Shown: positions 16,845 to 26,842, numbered from the stretch's first letter. The stretch is 64,000 nt of DNA from SZAS-103 sp964640525 (GCA_964640525.1 CAZXGS010000001.1:164440-228439), one strand, 5' to 3'. The notes: generated from the letters alone by a model not told the origin. Translations and numbers: made by a program.

Positions 16845-18563
16845 TCAGGGCGTCACCAGAGCGTTGATCAGCGCCGCACCGCGAGGGCTGCCCCACCCGG
16901 TCACCAGGTCGTAACCGGCCACTGCATTGAAGCCAGCGCCCTGCCCGAGATCAGGCTTGTTGTTGCCCTGCCGGATGTCATGGAATGTGGTCGCGTAGGA
17001 CGTCCCACGACCGATCGCATACAGCTTGGGATTGACGAAACCGACGGTGCCGTGGCCCAGGGCGACGGACTTCTGGTTGGCCAGCGCCAGCAGGCCCGCC
17101 CAGCGTGGCGCGGCGAAGCTGGTACCGCCCCAGCCGGTCTGGAACTGGCCGTTGCTGACCGTCGGATTGTCGAAATCGGCCTCGCCGGCAACGTCCGGGT
17201 CATTGCGGTAGGTCTTGGAGCCGTGATTCGTGGCGGTGATGACACCGGCGCTCTTTTGCCACGACGGGATTTTCTCGTTCGCCTTGGCGTAATAGCCACC
17301 GCCGCTGTACGACCACCCCTTCTCCGACACCCAATGCCCGCCCGGCCCGGAGGTGGTCAGCACGGTGCCGCCGACGTTGACGATGTTCGGATCCGCCGAA
17401 GGATCCAGCCACGTCTGTGCGTTGTAGGCACCGTCGTCGCCGGTCGCATTCAGGTAGGTCTGCCCCTGCGCGGCCATTTCCTTGTAGATCGCATCGTCGG
17501 TGCGGTTGTCGAAGTCACCGCCACCCCACGAACAACTGATCACCTTGGCGGTGTTGTCGCTGACCATGCGGTTGAGGATCTGGGTCGCGCTGGGGCCTTC
17601 GTAGAACTGCACCTTCTTCAGGCCCGGCGCCATGCCGATGACGTTGACGATATCCAGGATCTGTTCGCCGTCGTCGCAGTTCAGTCCGCCGCTGCATGCC
17701 CCGCCGGTATTGACCAGGACGTTTTCCACCGGTACCGACGCGACCATGCCGGTCCTGGAGTAGAACAGGTTCAGGTCGCCGACGTGGTAGCCGTCGAAGG
17801 AAAAGATGCCCACGACCTGGCCCTTCCCGGTCAACTTCCCGTTCTTGCCGTAGTAGGCCGCGCGGATGTCGCTCGGCAGGTAGTTGCCCGATGGGCCGGA
17901 CCCATGCACCTGGGTCACGGCGTCCAGCGTCTGGACGGTGCTGCCACGGCGCATGCGATTGACCTTCGGGCGCGCATCGTCCAGACCGGTGATGGCCAGC
18001 AAGGGCACGCGCAGGTCGATGCTCGGTTCGCGGTCGGCAGCGAAATAGGTGCGCGTTTCACCCGGGTTGCGGAAGTGGCGCATCTGCACGTGCAAGGCGC
18101 GGTTGATCGCGGCGACCGAACCCTGCACGCCGACGATGTGGCGATTGCGCGCGATCTCGGTGATCGCCAGCCCGTTGGCCTCGGCCCAGCGCACCACCTC
18201 GGCGTAGTCCTGTGCATTGGCGCCGAAACGTGCGGTGAATTCATCCACCGACAGATAACGGTGATAGTCCGGGCTCGACGGATCCTGCAGGCGGACCAGC
18301 AGCGCGTCGAGTTGATCCTCGTCGCGCAGCGGCAGCACCAGCGAGAAATGCAGCTTCTGGCTCGCCTCCATCGGTGCCAGACGCTCGGCTGCGCCTTGCA
18401 TCACCGCCATCGGCACGCTGGCGACCAGCGGCCGCACCGAATCCTGACCTGTGGCTGCACGGACGCTGCCCGCGCCGAGCAAGGCTGCCGCCACGGCGAT
18501 GCCGAGCAGACCGAGGCGGGCGGAAGACGCATGGCAATGCAGGCCGAACGAAGGATGTTGCAT
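16845..18563 (-). CDS. S53 family serine-carboxyl protease (sedolisin)
   Basis: A 572-residue secreted preproprotease. Signal peptide at residues 8-36 (LGLLGIAVAAALLGAGSVRA), then a pro-kumamolisin activation domain (VPMAVMQGAAERLAPM, YHRYLSVDEFTARF, IDRALHV-type region) to about residue 220. The catalytic domain shows the S53 Glu-xxx-Asp pair (GEQILDI), the oxyanion Asp in NATGDDGA, and the nucleophile in GGTSFAAPRWAGLLALAN. The C-terminal HDIRQGNN and GYDLVTGWGSP carry the calcium site. It cleaves proteins outside the cell at acid pH. TTGGAG precedes ATG 18563. Convergent with the heptosyltransferase gene. Confidence 0.93.
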   Translation of the reverse strand: MQHPSFGLHCHASSARLGLLGIAVAAALLGAGSVRAATGQDSVRPLVASVPMAVMQGAAERLAPMEASQKLHFSLVLPLRDEDQLDALLVRLQDPSSPDYHRYLSVDEFTARFGANAQDYAEVVRWAEANGLAITEIARNRHIVGVQGSVAAINRALHVQMRHFRNPGETRTYFAADREPSIDLRVPLLAITGLDDARPKVNRMRRGSTVQTLDAVTQVHGSGPSGNYLPSDIRAAYYGKNGKLTGKGQVVGIFSFDGYHVGDLNLFYSRTGMVASVPVENVLVNTGGACSGGLNCDDGEQILDIVNVIGMAPGLKKVQFYEGPSATQILNRMVSDNTAKVISCSWGGGDFDNRTDDAIYKEMAAQGQTYLNATGDDGAYNAQTWLDPSADPNIVNVGGTVLTTSGPGGHWVSEKGWSYSGGGYYAKANEKIPSWQKSAGVITATNHGSKTYRNDPDVAGEADFDNPTVSNGQFQTGWGGTSFAAPRWAGLLALANQKSVALGHGTVGFVNPKLYAIGRGTSYATTFHDIRQGNNKPDLGQGAGFNAVAGYDLVTGWGSPRGAALINALVTP

Positions 18564-18634
18564 GGTTTGCTCCAAGGGGAAGTGTTCGTCCGGGCGCCTT
18601 CGGGCTGTGCGCCGGTGGTGGGTGGCGGTCGCGG

Positions 18635-19039
18635 TCAGGCTGCCGGCAAGCGATAATCCTGGTAGGACTTCTCCTCGACCAGTTGCGAGCCCAGCGCGAG
18701 GTTGATCTCGCGCTTGACCTGCGCGCGCTCGTCGTTCTCGAAATACACCGCGCGCGCGAGGCGGATGAAATCTTCGCCGAAGTCGCGGCGTTGCTCGCAG
18801 ACGCGGATGGCATCCTCGATTTCCCACAAGCGCTCATTGACCGCCTTCAGGCGCGCGCGCAAGGCCGCCACGTCCTGCCCCGACGCCGGGTGCGCTGCCC
18901 AGCCTGCCTCGAGCGTGACCAGTTCGTGGCGGACGTTGGCCAGCTTGGCAGGATCGACAATGCGCTCGGCCTTGATCTGCAGGATGGCGATCTTGTCGAG
19001 CAACTCGCCGTAGGACACCGGAACGGAAATCAGGCTCAT
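18635..19039 (-). CDS. DUF6165 family protein
   Basis: A 134-residue soluble protein that starts MSLISVPVSYGELLDKIAIL and continues with a long helical, charged region (IKAERIVDPAKLANVRHEL, LKAVNERLWEIEDAIR) ending FENDERAQVKREINLALGS. This is the DUF6165 pattern, often seen near polysaccharide or LPS glycosyltransferase genes. Function is unknown. ATG 19039 fits the family start; an upstream TTG would add only four residues. It lies 72 bp upstream of the sedolisin gene on the same strand, though a shared role is not evident. Confidence 0.8.
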   Translation of the reverse strand: MSLISVPVSYGELLDKIAILQIKAERIVDPAKLANVRHELVTLEAGWAAHPASGQDVAALRARLKAVNERLWEIEDAIRVCEQRRDFGEDFIRLARAVYFENDERAQVKREINLALGSQLVEEKSYQDYRLPAA

Positions 19040-19117
19040 GGAGACAGGCAAGGTTCAAACCGGAAGGGGCAGCACCACGGTACCGCCCGCGGCCGCGACG
19101 AAAATCCCGTCGGTGGC

Positions 19118-19146
19118 TTGTGGCGCGATCGTGGAGCCCGTATCAT
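19118..19146 (+). promoter_or_regulatory. Likely sigma-70 promoter of tRNA-Ser(CGA)
   Basis: TTGTGG at 19118-19123 and TATCAT at 19141-19146 are separated by 17 bp, about 34 bp before the tRNA 5' end. The -10 differs from TATAAT at one base; the -35 is weaker. Confidence 0.5.
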
Positions 19147-19179
19147 CTGCGCCCCGCCCCGCGGGACACGCAAACCACC

Positions 19180-19276
<97 letters not shown>

Positions 19277-19467
19277 CACTGAAACACGTTGAAAACGCAG
19301 ACGATTCACGCGTCATCCAATCGTTTGTGCAGACTGGCGCCCATACCGCCGCGTGCGCTGCGCGCTGGTCAATCCGCCGCGATTCCGTACGATTTCGCCA
19401 GCAAGCTGCGCACGTGATCGCGCTCCGCATCTACCGTCGTACCCCGTTCGCGCAGGCGCTCCTCTGT

Positions 19468-19788
19468 TCAGCGGAACGCACTCGTGATTTCTCGCGCCAC
19501 CAGTGCCTCGCTCTCCGCGACAGGTAGCGCCAGCGCGGAGCCACGCTCACCCTCGCACTCGAACCCGTTGGGCAGCGTTCGCACTGTGCCCAGCCATTCG
19601 TGGTTACACGGCCTCGGGCTTCCGAACGGGTCAAGGTAGCCCGGCTCAACCCATGCGTAACCGGCGCGCGTGCGAAAAACGAACAGTGCAGGCCGCGCCA
19701 TTACGTCCCCATCCATCAGCAGTTCGACCACGGCCATGCGGTCTGGCATCAGCGGTGCACTGCTTGCGGAGGCGTTGCCGTTGTTCAT
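19468..19788 (-). CDS. Hypothetical protein inside the tRNA-linked segment
   Basis: A 106-residue open frame lying between the two tRNA-end repeats. No domain recognised. The translation is globular rather than low-complexity (MAVVELLMDGDVMARPALF, RTRAGYAWVEPGYLDPFG, PCNHEWLGTVRTLPNGF), which supports coding. The start may be the MNNGN methionine or the later MPDRM. There is no integrase nearby, so if this is cargo of an integrated element, the element is either very small or reduced. Function unknown. Confidence 0.45.
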   Translation of the reverse strand: MNNGNASASSAPLMPDRMAVVELLMDGDVMARPALFVFRTRAGYAWVEPGYLDPFGSPRPCNHEWLGTVRTLPNGFECEGERGSALALPVAESEALVAREITSAFR

Positions 19789-19849
19789 CCGTGCATTGTA
19801 CGTGTTGCCGGTGCTCTGGCCTCACGCGCAGGTGTTGTCGCGTGCGGCG

Positions 19850-19869
19850 CACCCTCTCCGCCATGTTCA
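19850..19869 (+). repeat. Putative attR: copy of the tRNA-Ser 3' end
   Basis: Exact 20-bp copy of 19257-19276. Bases before it do not continue the tRNA T arm, so it is not simply a second tRNA gene. It would mark the far edge of a 593-bp inserted segment. Confidence 0.6.
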
Positions 19870-20164
19870 TGCCATTCGGCGCCGCACTGAACCGGCCTGC
19901 GGCCTCGGCGGTCCTTCGCGACTCCATGACCGTTGCCACGCACTGGGACGACCGGCGCGCCTGGCTCCCATCCCGGCCTTCTCCCGCAAGCGCGGCAAAA
20001 GGTTCGTCCGGCAGGCGTGAAAAGGCGTCGGCGGGACTTCCACATGCGCCGTCCGCCACCCGGCCGAGGATGCGCCGTCGCGCGCGGGCACCTGCCGGAC
20101 GCCTCACCGCCGCCGTCGTCCGCATGGCATGCTCGCAAACCAGGATCCCAGCCGGCATGTCCGT
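19870..20164. other. Upstream region of the histidine kinase gene
   Basis: Together with 19789-19849 this makes a 376-bp gene-free gap broken only by the second att-like repeat. Short frames exist on both strands with no family features. GC-rich; no clear promoter seen. Confidence 0.35.
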
Positions 20165-22171
20165 ATGACCGACACCCCACAGGCCACATCGTCTGCCGAC
20201 CGCCTGGCCCGGCTGGAAGCAGTGCAAGCGGTGCTGCTGGACATCAGCCACCGCGCCGCGCGCTGCCACGACCTGCGCGAGTTCTTCACCGCCCTGCACG
20301 CGGCGATGACGCGGATCATGCGCGTGGACAACTTCTACATCGCGCTCTACGACGCGGCGGCGCATGGCGTGCGGTATGCGTTCTGGATCGACCAGAAGGA
20401 TCCGCCGCCGGATCCGGACAAGGTGCATCCGCTGCGGCTGGAGGGCGATACGCCGACGATGGCGGTGATCCGCACCGGCGAGGCGCGGGTCATCGCCAGC
20501 GAGGACTGGATCGGGCGCCGCGGCAAGGGCCCGCATCGCGGCATCGGCACGCGGCCCGAGCACTGGGTCGGCATGCCGCTGTTCGGCAACGACGGGCGTG
20601 CGTTCGGCAGCATGGTGATGCAGAGCTACGCGCGCGGGTTTCGCTATGGCAGCGAGGACATCGCGCTGTTCGGGATGCTCGCCGGCCACGTGGCCGACGC
20701 CGTCGAGCGGGTGCAGTTCGCGAACCGGCTGGAGCAGGCAATCGCCGACCGCACCCGGAGCCTGGAGCGCGAGGTCGCCGAGCGCCGGCGTTCGGAGCTG
20801 TTGCAACGCGCGCTCTACGAGATTTCCGCGCTGTCGGCCAAGAGCGTCGGGCTGGACGCAACCTATGCGGAGCTGCACCGGATCCTGCGCGGGCTGATGT
20901 ACGCCCGCAACATGGCGGTGATGCTGTACTACAACGACGAACACGACCTGGTCGGCTTCCCCTACTTCGTGGACGAGCGCGAGGGCGAGCCGGAGAAAAG
21001 CTATCGCCGTCCGGCCGGCCATGGCCTGACCGGTTTCGTGCTGCGCAGCCGCATGCCGCAGCTCGTCGACCAGCAGCGCTTCCAGGCGCTGGTCGAATCC
21101 GGCGTACTCCACCACGTCACCGGCAACACCGAGTTCGCCGCGTGGATCGGCGCGCCGATGATCCATCAGGGCAAGGTGCTCGGCGTGCTGATGTTGCGCA
21201 GCTACGATGCCAGCAACGTTTACGGCGACGACGACCTGGCGCTGCTGACCTTCGTGGCCGAGCACATTGCCGCCGCGCTCTCGCGCAAGCAGGCCGACGA
21301 GGCGCTGCGTGCCGCACACGCGCACCTGGCCGCCGGAAACGCCGCGCTGCAGGAAAAAAACCGCGAGCTGGAAATGACCCTGATGCACCTGGGCATGGCG
21401 CAGACGGAGCTAGTGCGGCAGGAAAAGCTCGCCTCGCTGGGCGCGCTGGTGGCCAGCATCGCCCACGAGATCAATACCCCGCTGGGCATCTGCAACACTG
21501 CGGTGAGCCTGCTGGCGGAGGAGTCGCGGCGCCTGCGCGAATCCTTCGCCCCCGAGCAACTTGCCGAACCGGCGCTGAAGGGTTTTTTCGAGTCCAGCGA
21601 TGAACTGCTGGGCGTGCTGACCAGCAACACCCTGCGCGCCAGCGGGCTGATCCGCAGCTTCAAACAGGTCGCGGTGGATCAATCCTCCGAGCAGGTACGC
21701 GACGTCGTGCTGGCCGAGTCGATCGAGGACACGCTGCGTTCGATCCGTCCGAAATTCAAGCGCACCGGCCATTCCATCGCCGTGACCTGCGATTCGCACC
21801 TGCGCCTGCGCTGCGTCCCCGGCGCGCTCTCGCAGGTACTGACCAACCTGGTGCTCAATTCGATCACCCACGGCTTCGAGAACCTCGAACACGGCCACAT
21901 CAGCATCGTCGCCTCCGCCGACCCGCAGGGCGTGACCCTCGACTACCGCGACGATGGCGTGGGCATGGCGCCGCAGGCGCTGCGTCGCTTGTTCGAGCCT
22001 TTCTTCACCACCAAGCGCGGCCAGGGCGGCAGCGGCCTGGGCACCAACATCATCCACAACCTGGTGACCGCCAAGCTCGGTGGCTCGCTCACGGTGGACA
22101 GCCAGCCGGGCAAGGGCCTGCACTACGCCATCCACCTGCCGAGCGAACCGCCCGAGACCGGCCGCACCTGA
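20165..22171 (+). CDS. GAF-domain sensor histidine kinase
   Basis: A 668-residue soluble sensor kinase with no transmembrane helix. Two GAF domains (about residues 35-200 and 235-400) are followed by a coiled coil, a HisKA dimerisation domain with phospho-acceptor His434 in SIAHEINTPLG, and a HATPase_c domain with the N box (LTNLVLNSITHGFEN), G1 box (DDGVGM), F box (FEPFFTTKRGQGG) and G2 (SGLGTNII). The GAF domains may bind a small ligand or cofactor. No response regulator gene is adjacent, so it is an orphan kinase. ATG 20165 gives MTDTPQ; 12 residues more are possible upstream. Confidence 0.88.
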   Translation: MTDTPQATSSADRLARLEAVQAVLLDISHRAARCHDLREFFTALHAAMTRIMRVDNFYIALYDAAAHGVRYAFWIDQKDPPPDPDKVHPLRLEGDTPTMAVIRTGEARVIASEDWIGRRGKGPHRGIGTRPEHWVGMPLFGNDGRAFGSMVMQSYARGFRYGSEDIALFGMLAGHVADAVERVQFANRLEQAIADRTRSLEREVAERRRSELLQRALYEISALSAKSVGLDATYAELHRILRGLMYARNMAVMLYYNDEHDLVGFPYFVDEREGEPEKSYRRPAGHGLTGFVLRSRMPQLVDQQRFQALVESGVLHHVTGNTEFAAWIGAPMIHQGKVLGVLMLRSYDASNVYGDDDLALLTFVAEHIAAALSRKQADEALRAAHAHLAAGNAALQEKNRELEMTLMHLGMAQTELVRQEKLASLGALVASIAHEINTPLGICNTAVSLLAEESRRLRESFAPEQLAEPALKGFFESSDELLGVLTSNTLRASGLIRSFKQVAVDQSSEQVRDVVLAESIEDTLRSIRPKFKRTGHSIAVTCDSHLRLRCVPGALSQVLTNLVLNSITHGFENLEHGHISIVASADPQGVTLDYRDDGVGMAPQALRRLFEPFFTTKRGQGGSGLGTNIIHNLVTAKLGGSLTVDSQPGKGLHYAIHLPSEPPETGRT

Positions 22172-22242
22172 CCTCGCGGCGACGCGCGCGCGCTCCACGA
22201 AGGCATTCGGCGTCGCGCCAGGAAACCTATGAACAAGCGGAC

Positions 22243-22277
22243 TCCGTTCGTGGTGAGCCTGTCGAACCATGAACGGA
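22243..22277. repeat. REP-like 35-bp imperfect palindrome, copy 1
   Basis: A 35-bp unit with arms CCGTTCGTGGT and ACCATGAACGG around a 12-nt centre. The exact reverse complement occurs at 34166-34200. In one frame it reads MVRQAHHER, a recurrent spurious peptide of such repeats. It lies between the histidine kinase and the efflux genes. Confidence 0.7.
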
Positions 22278-22419
22278 ATCGACGATTTCAGACCTTCGCT
22301 GGGTTGCGCCGGAGGCCAGGCGTCCTCGCCGGCGCCCTGGCTGCACCATGACTTTCGGCCTGGTACAAAAATATGCTTGGGACATAATATCCACGGCTTA
22401 CCGTCACCCTCGCCTTCGC

Positions 22420-23565
22420 ATGCCACTGCCCCGCCGCCTGCTTCGTCCGTCTACCGGAAGGCCCGGGCTTGGCCTGGCCCTGTGCCTCTCGCTGCTGACC
22501 GCCTGCTCACCGGCGCCGAAGCACAAGGTTGCCAGCGCGTCGCCGGTCATGGTGGCCACGGTCGATCGGGGTGCCCTGCCCGACCGCGTGCAGGCGGTCG
22601 GTACCGTGGAAGCGATCAACGCCATTGCCGTGAAATCGCGGGTGGACGGCCAGTTGCTGACCAGCCTGATCCACGATGGCGACCAGGTATCCGCCGGCCA
22701 ATTGCTCTTCCGCATCGATCCACGCCCGGCGCAGGCGGCGCTGGCGCAGGCGCAGGCCGCGTTGTCCCGTGACCTGGCCGCGCGCGCGCTGGCGCAGGCG
22801 CAGGTGGATCGCTACCGACCAATCGCCGCGCAGCACTTCATTTCCGCCGACCAGATGCAGCAATACGCGGCTGCGCTGGCTGCGGCCAGCGCCAGCGTCA
22901 GGGTCGATCAGGCCAACGTGGATGCCGCGCGCCTCACCTTGGCCTACACCGACATCCATGCCCCGATCGGCGGGCGCGCCGGCCGCATCCTCGTGCAGCC
23001 CGGAAACCTGGTGAAGGCGAACGACACCAGCGCGCTGCTGACCATCAACCAGATCGCACCGATCTACGTCAGCTTCGCCATCCCCGGCGACGAGGTCGCG
23101 CGGGTGCGCGCGGCGCAGGCGAAGGGCGTGCTGGACGTGCGCGCCAGCGGCGACAAGCTCGGTGCGCCACTGAGCGGCCGCCTGGCCTTCATCGACAACG
23201 CCGTCGATCCGGCCACCAACACGGTGAAGTTGCGCGCCAGCTTTGCCAACACCGACCAGCGACTGTGGCCCGGCCAGTTCGTGAACATCACCCTGGACGT
23301 GGGCAGCGACGTGGTACTCAGCGTGCCGGATGCGGCGGTCAAGACCGGCCCTGACGGCAGTTACGTGTTCGTGCTCGCGGCCAACAAGGCACACCAGCAG
23401 AAGGTCAACATCGGCCGCAGCGTCGATGGACGCACGCTGATCGCTGCCGGCCTGCAAGCCGGGCAAACCGTGGTGACCGATGGCCAGTCGCGCTTGGTCG
23501 ATGGCGGCCCGGTCATCGTGGTGACCACGCCCGCATCCTCCGGCCAGGCCGACGCCTCGCCGTGA
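22420..23565 (+). CDS. RND efflux periplasmic adaptor (membrane fusion) lipoprotein
   Basis: A 381-residue HlyD/AcrA-type adaptor. The N-terminus is a lipoprotein signal with lipobox LLTAC (Cys near residue 28). It has the biotinyl-lipoyl halves (VKSRVDGQLLTSLIHDGDQVSAGQ and GRAGRILVQPGNLVKAND), a helical hairpin rich in Ala/Gln between them, a beta-barrel region (YVSFAIPGDEVARV) and a C-terminal membrane-proximal domain. It links the inner-membrane pump encoded next to an outer-membrane channel, which is not in this window. Its stop overlaps the pump start (GTGA). MdtA/MexE-like; substrate unknown. Confidence 0.9.
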   Translation: MPLPRRLLRPSTGRPGLGLALCLSLLTACSPAPKHKVASASPVMVATVDRGALPDRVQAVGTVEAINAIAVKSRVDGQLLTSLIHDGDQVSAGQLLFRIDPRPAQAALAQAQAALSRDLAARALAQAQVDRYRPIAAQHFISADQMQQYAAALAAASASVRVDQANVDAARLTLAYTDIHAPIGGRAGRILVQPGNLVKANDTSALLTINQIAPIYVSFAIPGDEVARVRAAQAKGVLDVRASGDKLGAPLSGRLAFIDNAVDPATNTVKLRASFANTDQRLWPGQFVNITLDVGSDVVLSVPDAAVKTGPDGSYVFVLAANKAHQQKVNIGRSVDGRTLIAAGLQAGQTVVTDGQSRLVDGGPVIVVTTPASSGQADASP

Positions 23566-26500
23566 ACGTCTCCGCGATCTTCGTCCGCCGGCCGGTGATG
23601 ACCCTGCTGGTGATGCTGGGCATCCTGGTGTTCGGTATCGCCGCGTACCGGCAACTGCCGGTCTCGGACCTGCCGAACGTGGATTTTCCGACCATCATGG
23701 TCAGCGCGCAGTTGCCCGGCGCCTCGCCGCAGACCATGGCCTCGGCGGTGGCCACGCCGCTGGAGAAGCAGTTCTCGTCGATCCCCGCACTGGATTCGAT
23801 GACCTCCCAGAGCGGCACCGGGCAGACCCAGATCACCCTGCAATTCGCGCTCGACCGCAACATCGACGCCGCCGCCCTGGACGTGCAGTCGGCGATCTCG
23901 GCGGCGATGCGGCAACTGCCCTCGACCATGTCGGTGCCGCCGACCTTCCGCAAGCTCAACCCCGCCGACGCGCCGATCTTCTACCTCGGCCTGAGCTCGT
24001 CCACGCTGCCGCTGTCGAAGGTGGACGAGTTCGGCGAATCGCTGCTCGCCCAACGCCTGTCGATGATCCAGGGCGTGGCGCTGGTGAACGTGTACGGCTC
24101 GCAGAAGTTCGCCGTGCGCATCGACCTCGACCCGGCGGCGATGGCCGCGCGCGGGCTGGGCATCGACCAGGTCGCCGACGCGGTCGGCAAGGGCAGCGTC
24201 AACAATCCCACCGGCGTGCTCTACGGCAGCAAGCGTACCTGGAACGTCCAGGTCGATGGCCAGTTCACCGATGCCAAGGCGTTCGCCGACCTGATCGTCA
24301 GCTACCAGAACGGCGCCCCGGTGCGTCTGAAGGACATCGCCCGCGTCTACGACGGGGTGCAGAACGACAGGGTCGCCGCGTGGGTCAACGGCGGTCATCG
24401 CGGCGTGATCCTGGCCATCCAGAAGCAGCCCGGCGTCAACACCATCGCGGTGGTCGAGCGCATCCGCGCGGTGCTGCCGAAGTTCCGCGAGCAGCTTCCG
24501 GCTGGGCTGGACATGAAGGTGTTCTACGACCGCACCGAATCGATCCGCGCCTCGGTGGACGAAGTGCAGTTCAGCCTGGCGCTGGCGCTGGCGCTGGTGG
24601 TGCTGGTGATCTTCGTGTTCCTGCGCAACCTGCCGGCCACGCTGATTCCCTCGCTGGCGTTGCCGCTGGCGATCATCGGCACCTTCGCGGTGATGTACCT
24701 GTGCGACTACAGCCTGGACAACCTGTCGCTGATGGCGCTCACGCTGTGCGTGGGCTTCGTGGTGGACGATGCCATCGTGATGCTGGAGAACATCTCCCGC
24801 CACATCGAGATGGGCAAGACGCCATTGCAGGCCACGCTGGATGGGTCGAAGGAAATCGGCTTCACGATCGTGTCGATGACCATCTCGCTGGCGGCGGTGT
24901 TCATCCCGCTGCTGTTCATGGGCGGCATCATCGGCCGCCTGCTGCACGAGTTCGCGGTGACCATCGTGGCGGCGGTGCTGGTGTCCGGGCTGGTGTCGCT
25001 GAGCCTGACCCCGATGCTGTGCAGCCGCATGCTGCATTCCCACAAAGGCGAGACCCACGGCCGCCTGTACCAGTCGTTCGAGCGCATGTTCGACGCCATG
25101 CAGGCGTTCTACCGGCGCACGCTCGACCTGGGGCTGCGCCATCATCGCTGGGTGATGGGCGGATTCTTCGCGATCCTGCTGGCCACCGCGGGGCTGTTCT
25201 GGATCGTGCCCAAGGGGTTCCTGCCCGATGACGACATCGGTCAGTTGTTCGTGTTCACCCAAGCTGGGCAGGACATCGGCTTCGATGCCATGGCCGAGCG
25301 GCAACAGCAGGCCGCGCGGATCATCCAGGCCGACCCGAACGTGGCGCGGGTGATCTCGTTCATCGGCGTGTCCTACAGCAGTTCCACCCTCAACCTCGGG
25401 CGCATGGTGGTCGCGCTCAAGCCCGCCCGGCAGCGCCTGCCGGCCGCGCAGGTGGTGCAGGAGTTGCGGCCCAAGCTGCAGGGCATCCCCGGCTTCAAGG
25501 TGTTCCTGCAGGCGATCCCGACCATCCGCCTGGGCGGCCACCTCACCCAGACCCAGTACCAGTACACCCTGCAGGACGTGGACACCCGCGAGCTGTTCGC
25601 CTACGTGCCCAGGCTCACCGCCGCGATCGGCCGTCTGCCCGGCTTCCAGGACGTGGTATCCGACCTGCAGATCGCCACCCCGCAGGTGGATGTGCGCATC
25701 GACCGTGGCGCCGCGGCGGCAGTCGGGATCACCGCGGCGCAGATCGAGGATGCGCTCTACGCCTCCTTCGGGCCGCAACAGGTGGGCACGATCTACACCG
25801 CCATCGACCAGTACTGGGTGCTGCTGCAGGTCGATCCGAAACTGCAGGACGACCCGTCGATCCTCGGCCAGATTTACCTGCACGGCAGCGGCGGCAAGCC
25901 GGTGCCGCTGTCGGCGGTGGCACACTTCGACCGTTCGGTCGGACCGGCGACCATCACCCACCTGGGCCAGGTGCCGTCGGTGACGATTTCCTTCAACCTC
26001 GCACCCGGCGTGTCGCTGAGCCAGGCGGTGGAACGGGTGCAACAGGCGGCCAATGACCTGCATGCACCGGCCGGGATCACTGGCTCGTTCCAGGGCACCG
26101 CGCAGGCGTTCCAGTCCTCGGTCAGCGGCATCGGCCTGCTGCTGGTGCTGGCGGTGTTCGTGATCTACCTCGTGCTGGGCATCCTCTACGAGAGCTTCAT
26201 CCACCCGCTGACGATCCTGTCCGGCCTGCCCACCGCGGCCTTCGGCGCGCTCATTACCCTGCTGGCGTTCCGCATCGACCTGAGCCTGTACTCGGCAGTC
26301 GGACTGATCATGCTGATCGGCATCGTCAAGAAGAACGCGATCATGATGATCGACTTCGCGATCGCTGCCCAGCATGAAGGCAGGCCGGCGCGGGAGGCGA
26401 TCTTCGAGGCCTGCATGGTGCGCTTCCGGCCCATCATGATGACCACCTTCGCGGCACTGCTCGGCACCGCGCCGATCGCCTTGGGCCTTGGCGCCGGCGC

Positions 26501-26666
26501 CGAATCGCGTCGGCCGCTGGGCCTGACCGTGGTTGGTGGCCTGCTGGCCTCGCAGTTGCTGACGCTGTACCTGACACCGGTGGTGTACCTGTACTTCGAA
26601 AAGTTGCAGGCGCGAATGCGGCGGCGCCGCGCCAATCCGCCACATCCTGTGCCACAGCCGGGCTGA
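23562..26666 (+). CDS. RND multidrug efflux pump, inner-membrane subunit
   Basis: A 1034-residue RND (AcrB/MdtB-type) permease. It starts with GTG overlapping the adaptor stop. The first helix is VRRPVMTLLVMLGILVFGIAAYRQLPV-like; the central helix 4 LCVGFVVDDAIVMLENISRH contains the Asp pair needed for proton transfer, and the second half repeats this with LIMLIGIVKKNAIMMIDFAI. Two large periplasmic loops follow helices 1 and 7 as usual. It exports drugs or other hydrophobic compounds using the proton gradient. The stop codon abuts a small transposon-like element. Confidence 0.93.
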   Translation: MNVSAIFVRRPVMTLLVMLGILVFGIAAYRQLPVSDLPNVDFPTIMVSAQLPGASPQTMASAVATPLEKQFSSIPALDSMTSQSGTGQTQITLQFALDRNIDAAALDVQSAISAAMRQLPSTMSVPPTFRKLNPADAPIFYLGLSSSTLPLSKVDEFGESLLAQRLSMIQGVALVNVYGSQKFAVRIDLDPAAMAARGLGIDQVADAVGKGSVNNPTGVLYGSKRTWNVQVDGQFTDAKAFADLIVSYQNGAPVRLKDIARVYDGVQNDRVAAWVNGGHRGVILAIQKQPGVNTIAVVERIRAVLPKFREQLPAGLDMKVFYDRTESIRASVDEVQFSLALALALVVLVIFVFLRNLPATLIPSLALPLAIIGTFAVMYLCDYSLDNLSLMALTLCVGFVVDDAIVMLENISRHIEMGKTPLQATLDGSKEIGFTIVSMTISLAAVFIPLLFMGGIIGRLLHEFAVTIVAAVLVSGLVSLSLTPMLCSRMLHSHKGETHGRLYQSFERMFDAMQAFYRRTLDLGLRHHRWVMGGFFAILLATAGLFWIVPKGFLPDDDIGQLFVFTQAGQDIGFDAMAERQQQAARIIQADPNVARVISFIGVSYSSSTLNLGRMVVALKPARQRLPAAQVVQELRPKLQGIPGFKVFLQAIPTIRLGGHLTQTQYQYTLQDVDTRELFAYVPRLTAAIGRLPGFQDVVSDLQIATPQVDVRIDRGAAAAVGITAAQIEDALYASFGPQQVGTIYTAIDQYWVLLQVDPKLQDDPSILGQIYLHGSGGKPVPLSAVAHFDRSVGPATITHLGQVPSVTISFNLAPGVSLSQAVERVQQAANDLHAPAGITGSFQGTAQAFQSSVSGIGLLLVLAVFVIYLVLGILYESFIHPLTILSGLPTAAFGALITLLAFRIDLSLYSAVGLIMLIGIVKKNAIMMIDFAIAAQHEGRPAREAIFEACMVRFRPIMMTTFAALLGTAPIALGLGAGAESRRPLGLTVVGGLLASQLLTLYLTPVVYLYFEKLQARMRRRRANPPHPVPQPG

Positions 26667-26667
26667 G

Positions 26668-26842
26668 AGCCTGTGAAAAAATCGCCCACCTGCTGCGGAC
26701 GCCGCCAAACGCCTCTGGCGGCGGCCCGCGGCGCGAAAACTGCGGTCATTTGGTTCACCAAACTCCCTTGTTTTCACGCAACGCGCCTTGCCAGAGACGC
26801 CCGGCAGCGCCCTCGTGACGGCGTTCGAATTTTTCACAGGCT
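26668..26842. mobile_element. MITE-like element with 13-bp inverted ends
   Basis: A 175-bp segment starting AGCCTGTGAAAAA and ending TTTTTCACAGGCT, perfect inverted ends of 13 bp. It is flanked on both sides by CTGAG (26663-26667 and 26843-26847), a likely 5-bp target duplication that overlaps the stop codon of the RND pump. It has no transposase; an internal GC-rich hairpin (CGCCGCC...GGCGGCG) is present. Such ends suggest mobilisation in trans by an IS element elsewhere in the genome. Confidence 0.6.

Noticed and set aside
16659..18656. 665-residue plus-strand open frame
   Set aside because: Antisense of the sedolisin gene, whose catalytic residues and signal peptide are complete.
22360..22388. 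Promoter for the RND operon (CATAAT at 22383)
   Set aside because: The matching -35 box is poor (3 of 6), so the call is not supported strongly enough.
23361..26837. 1158-residue minus-strand open frame
   Set aside because: Antisense to the RND pump; composition is Gln/His/Arg-rich, typical of antisense frames.
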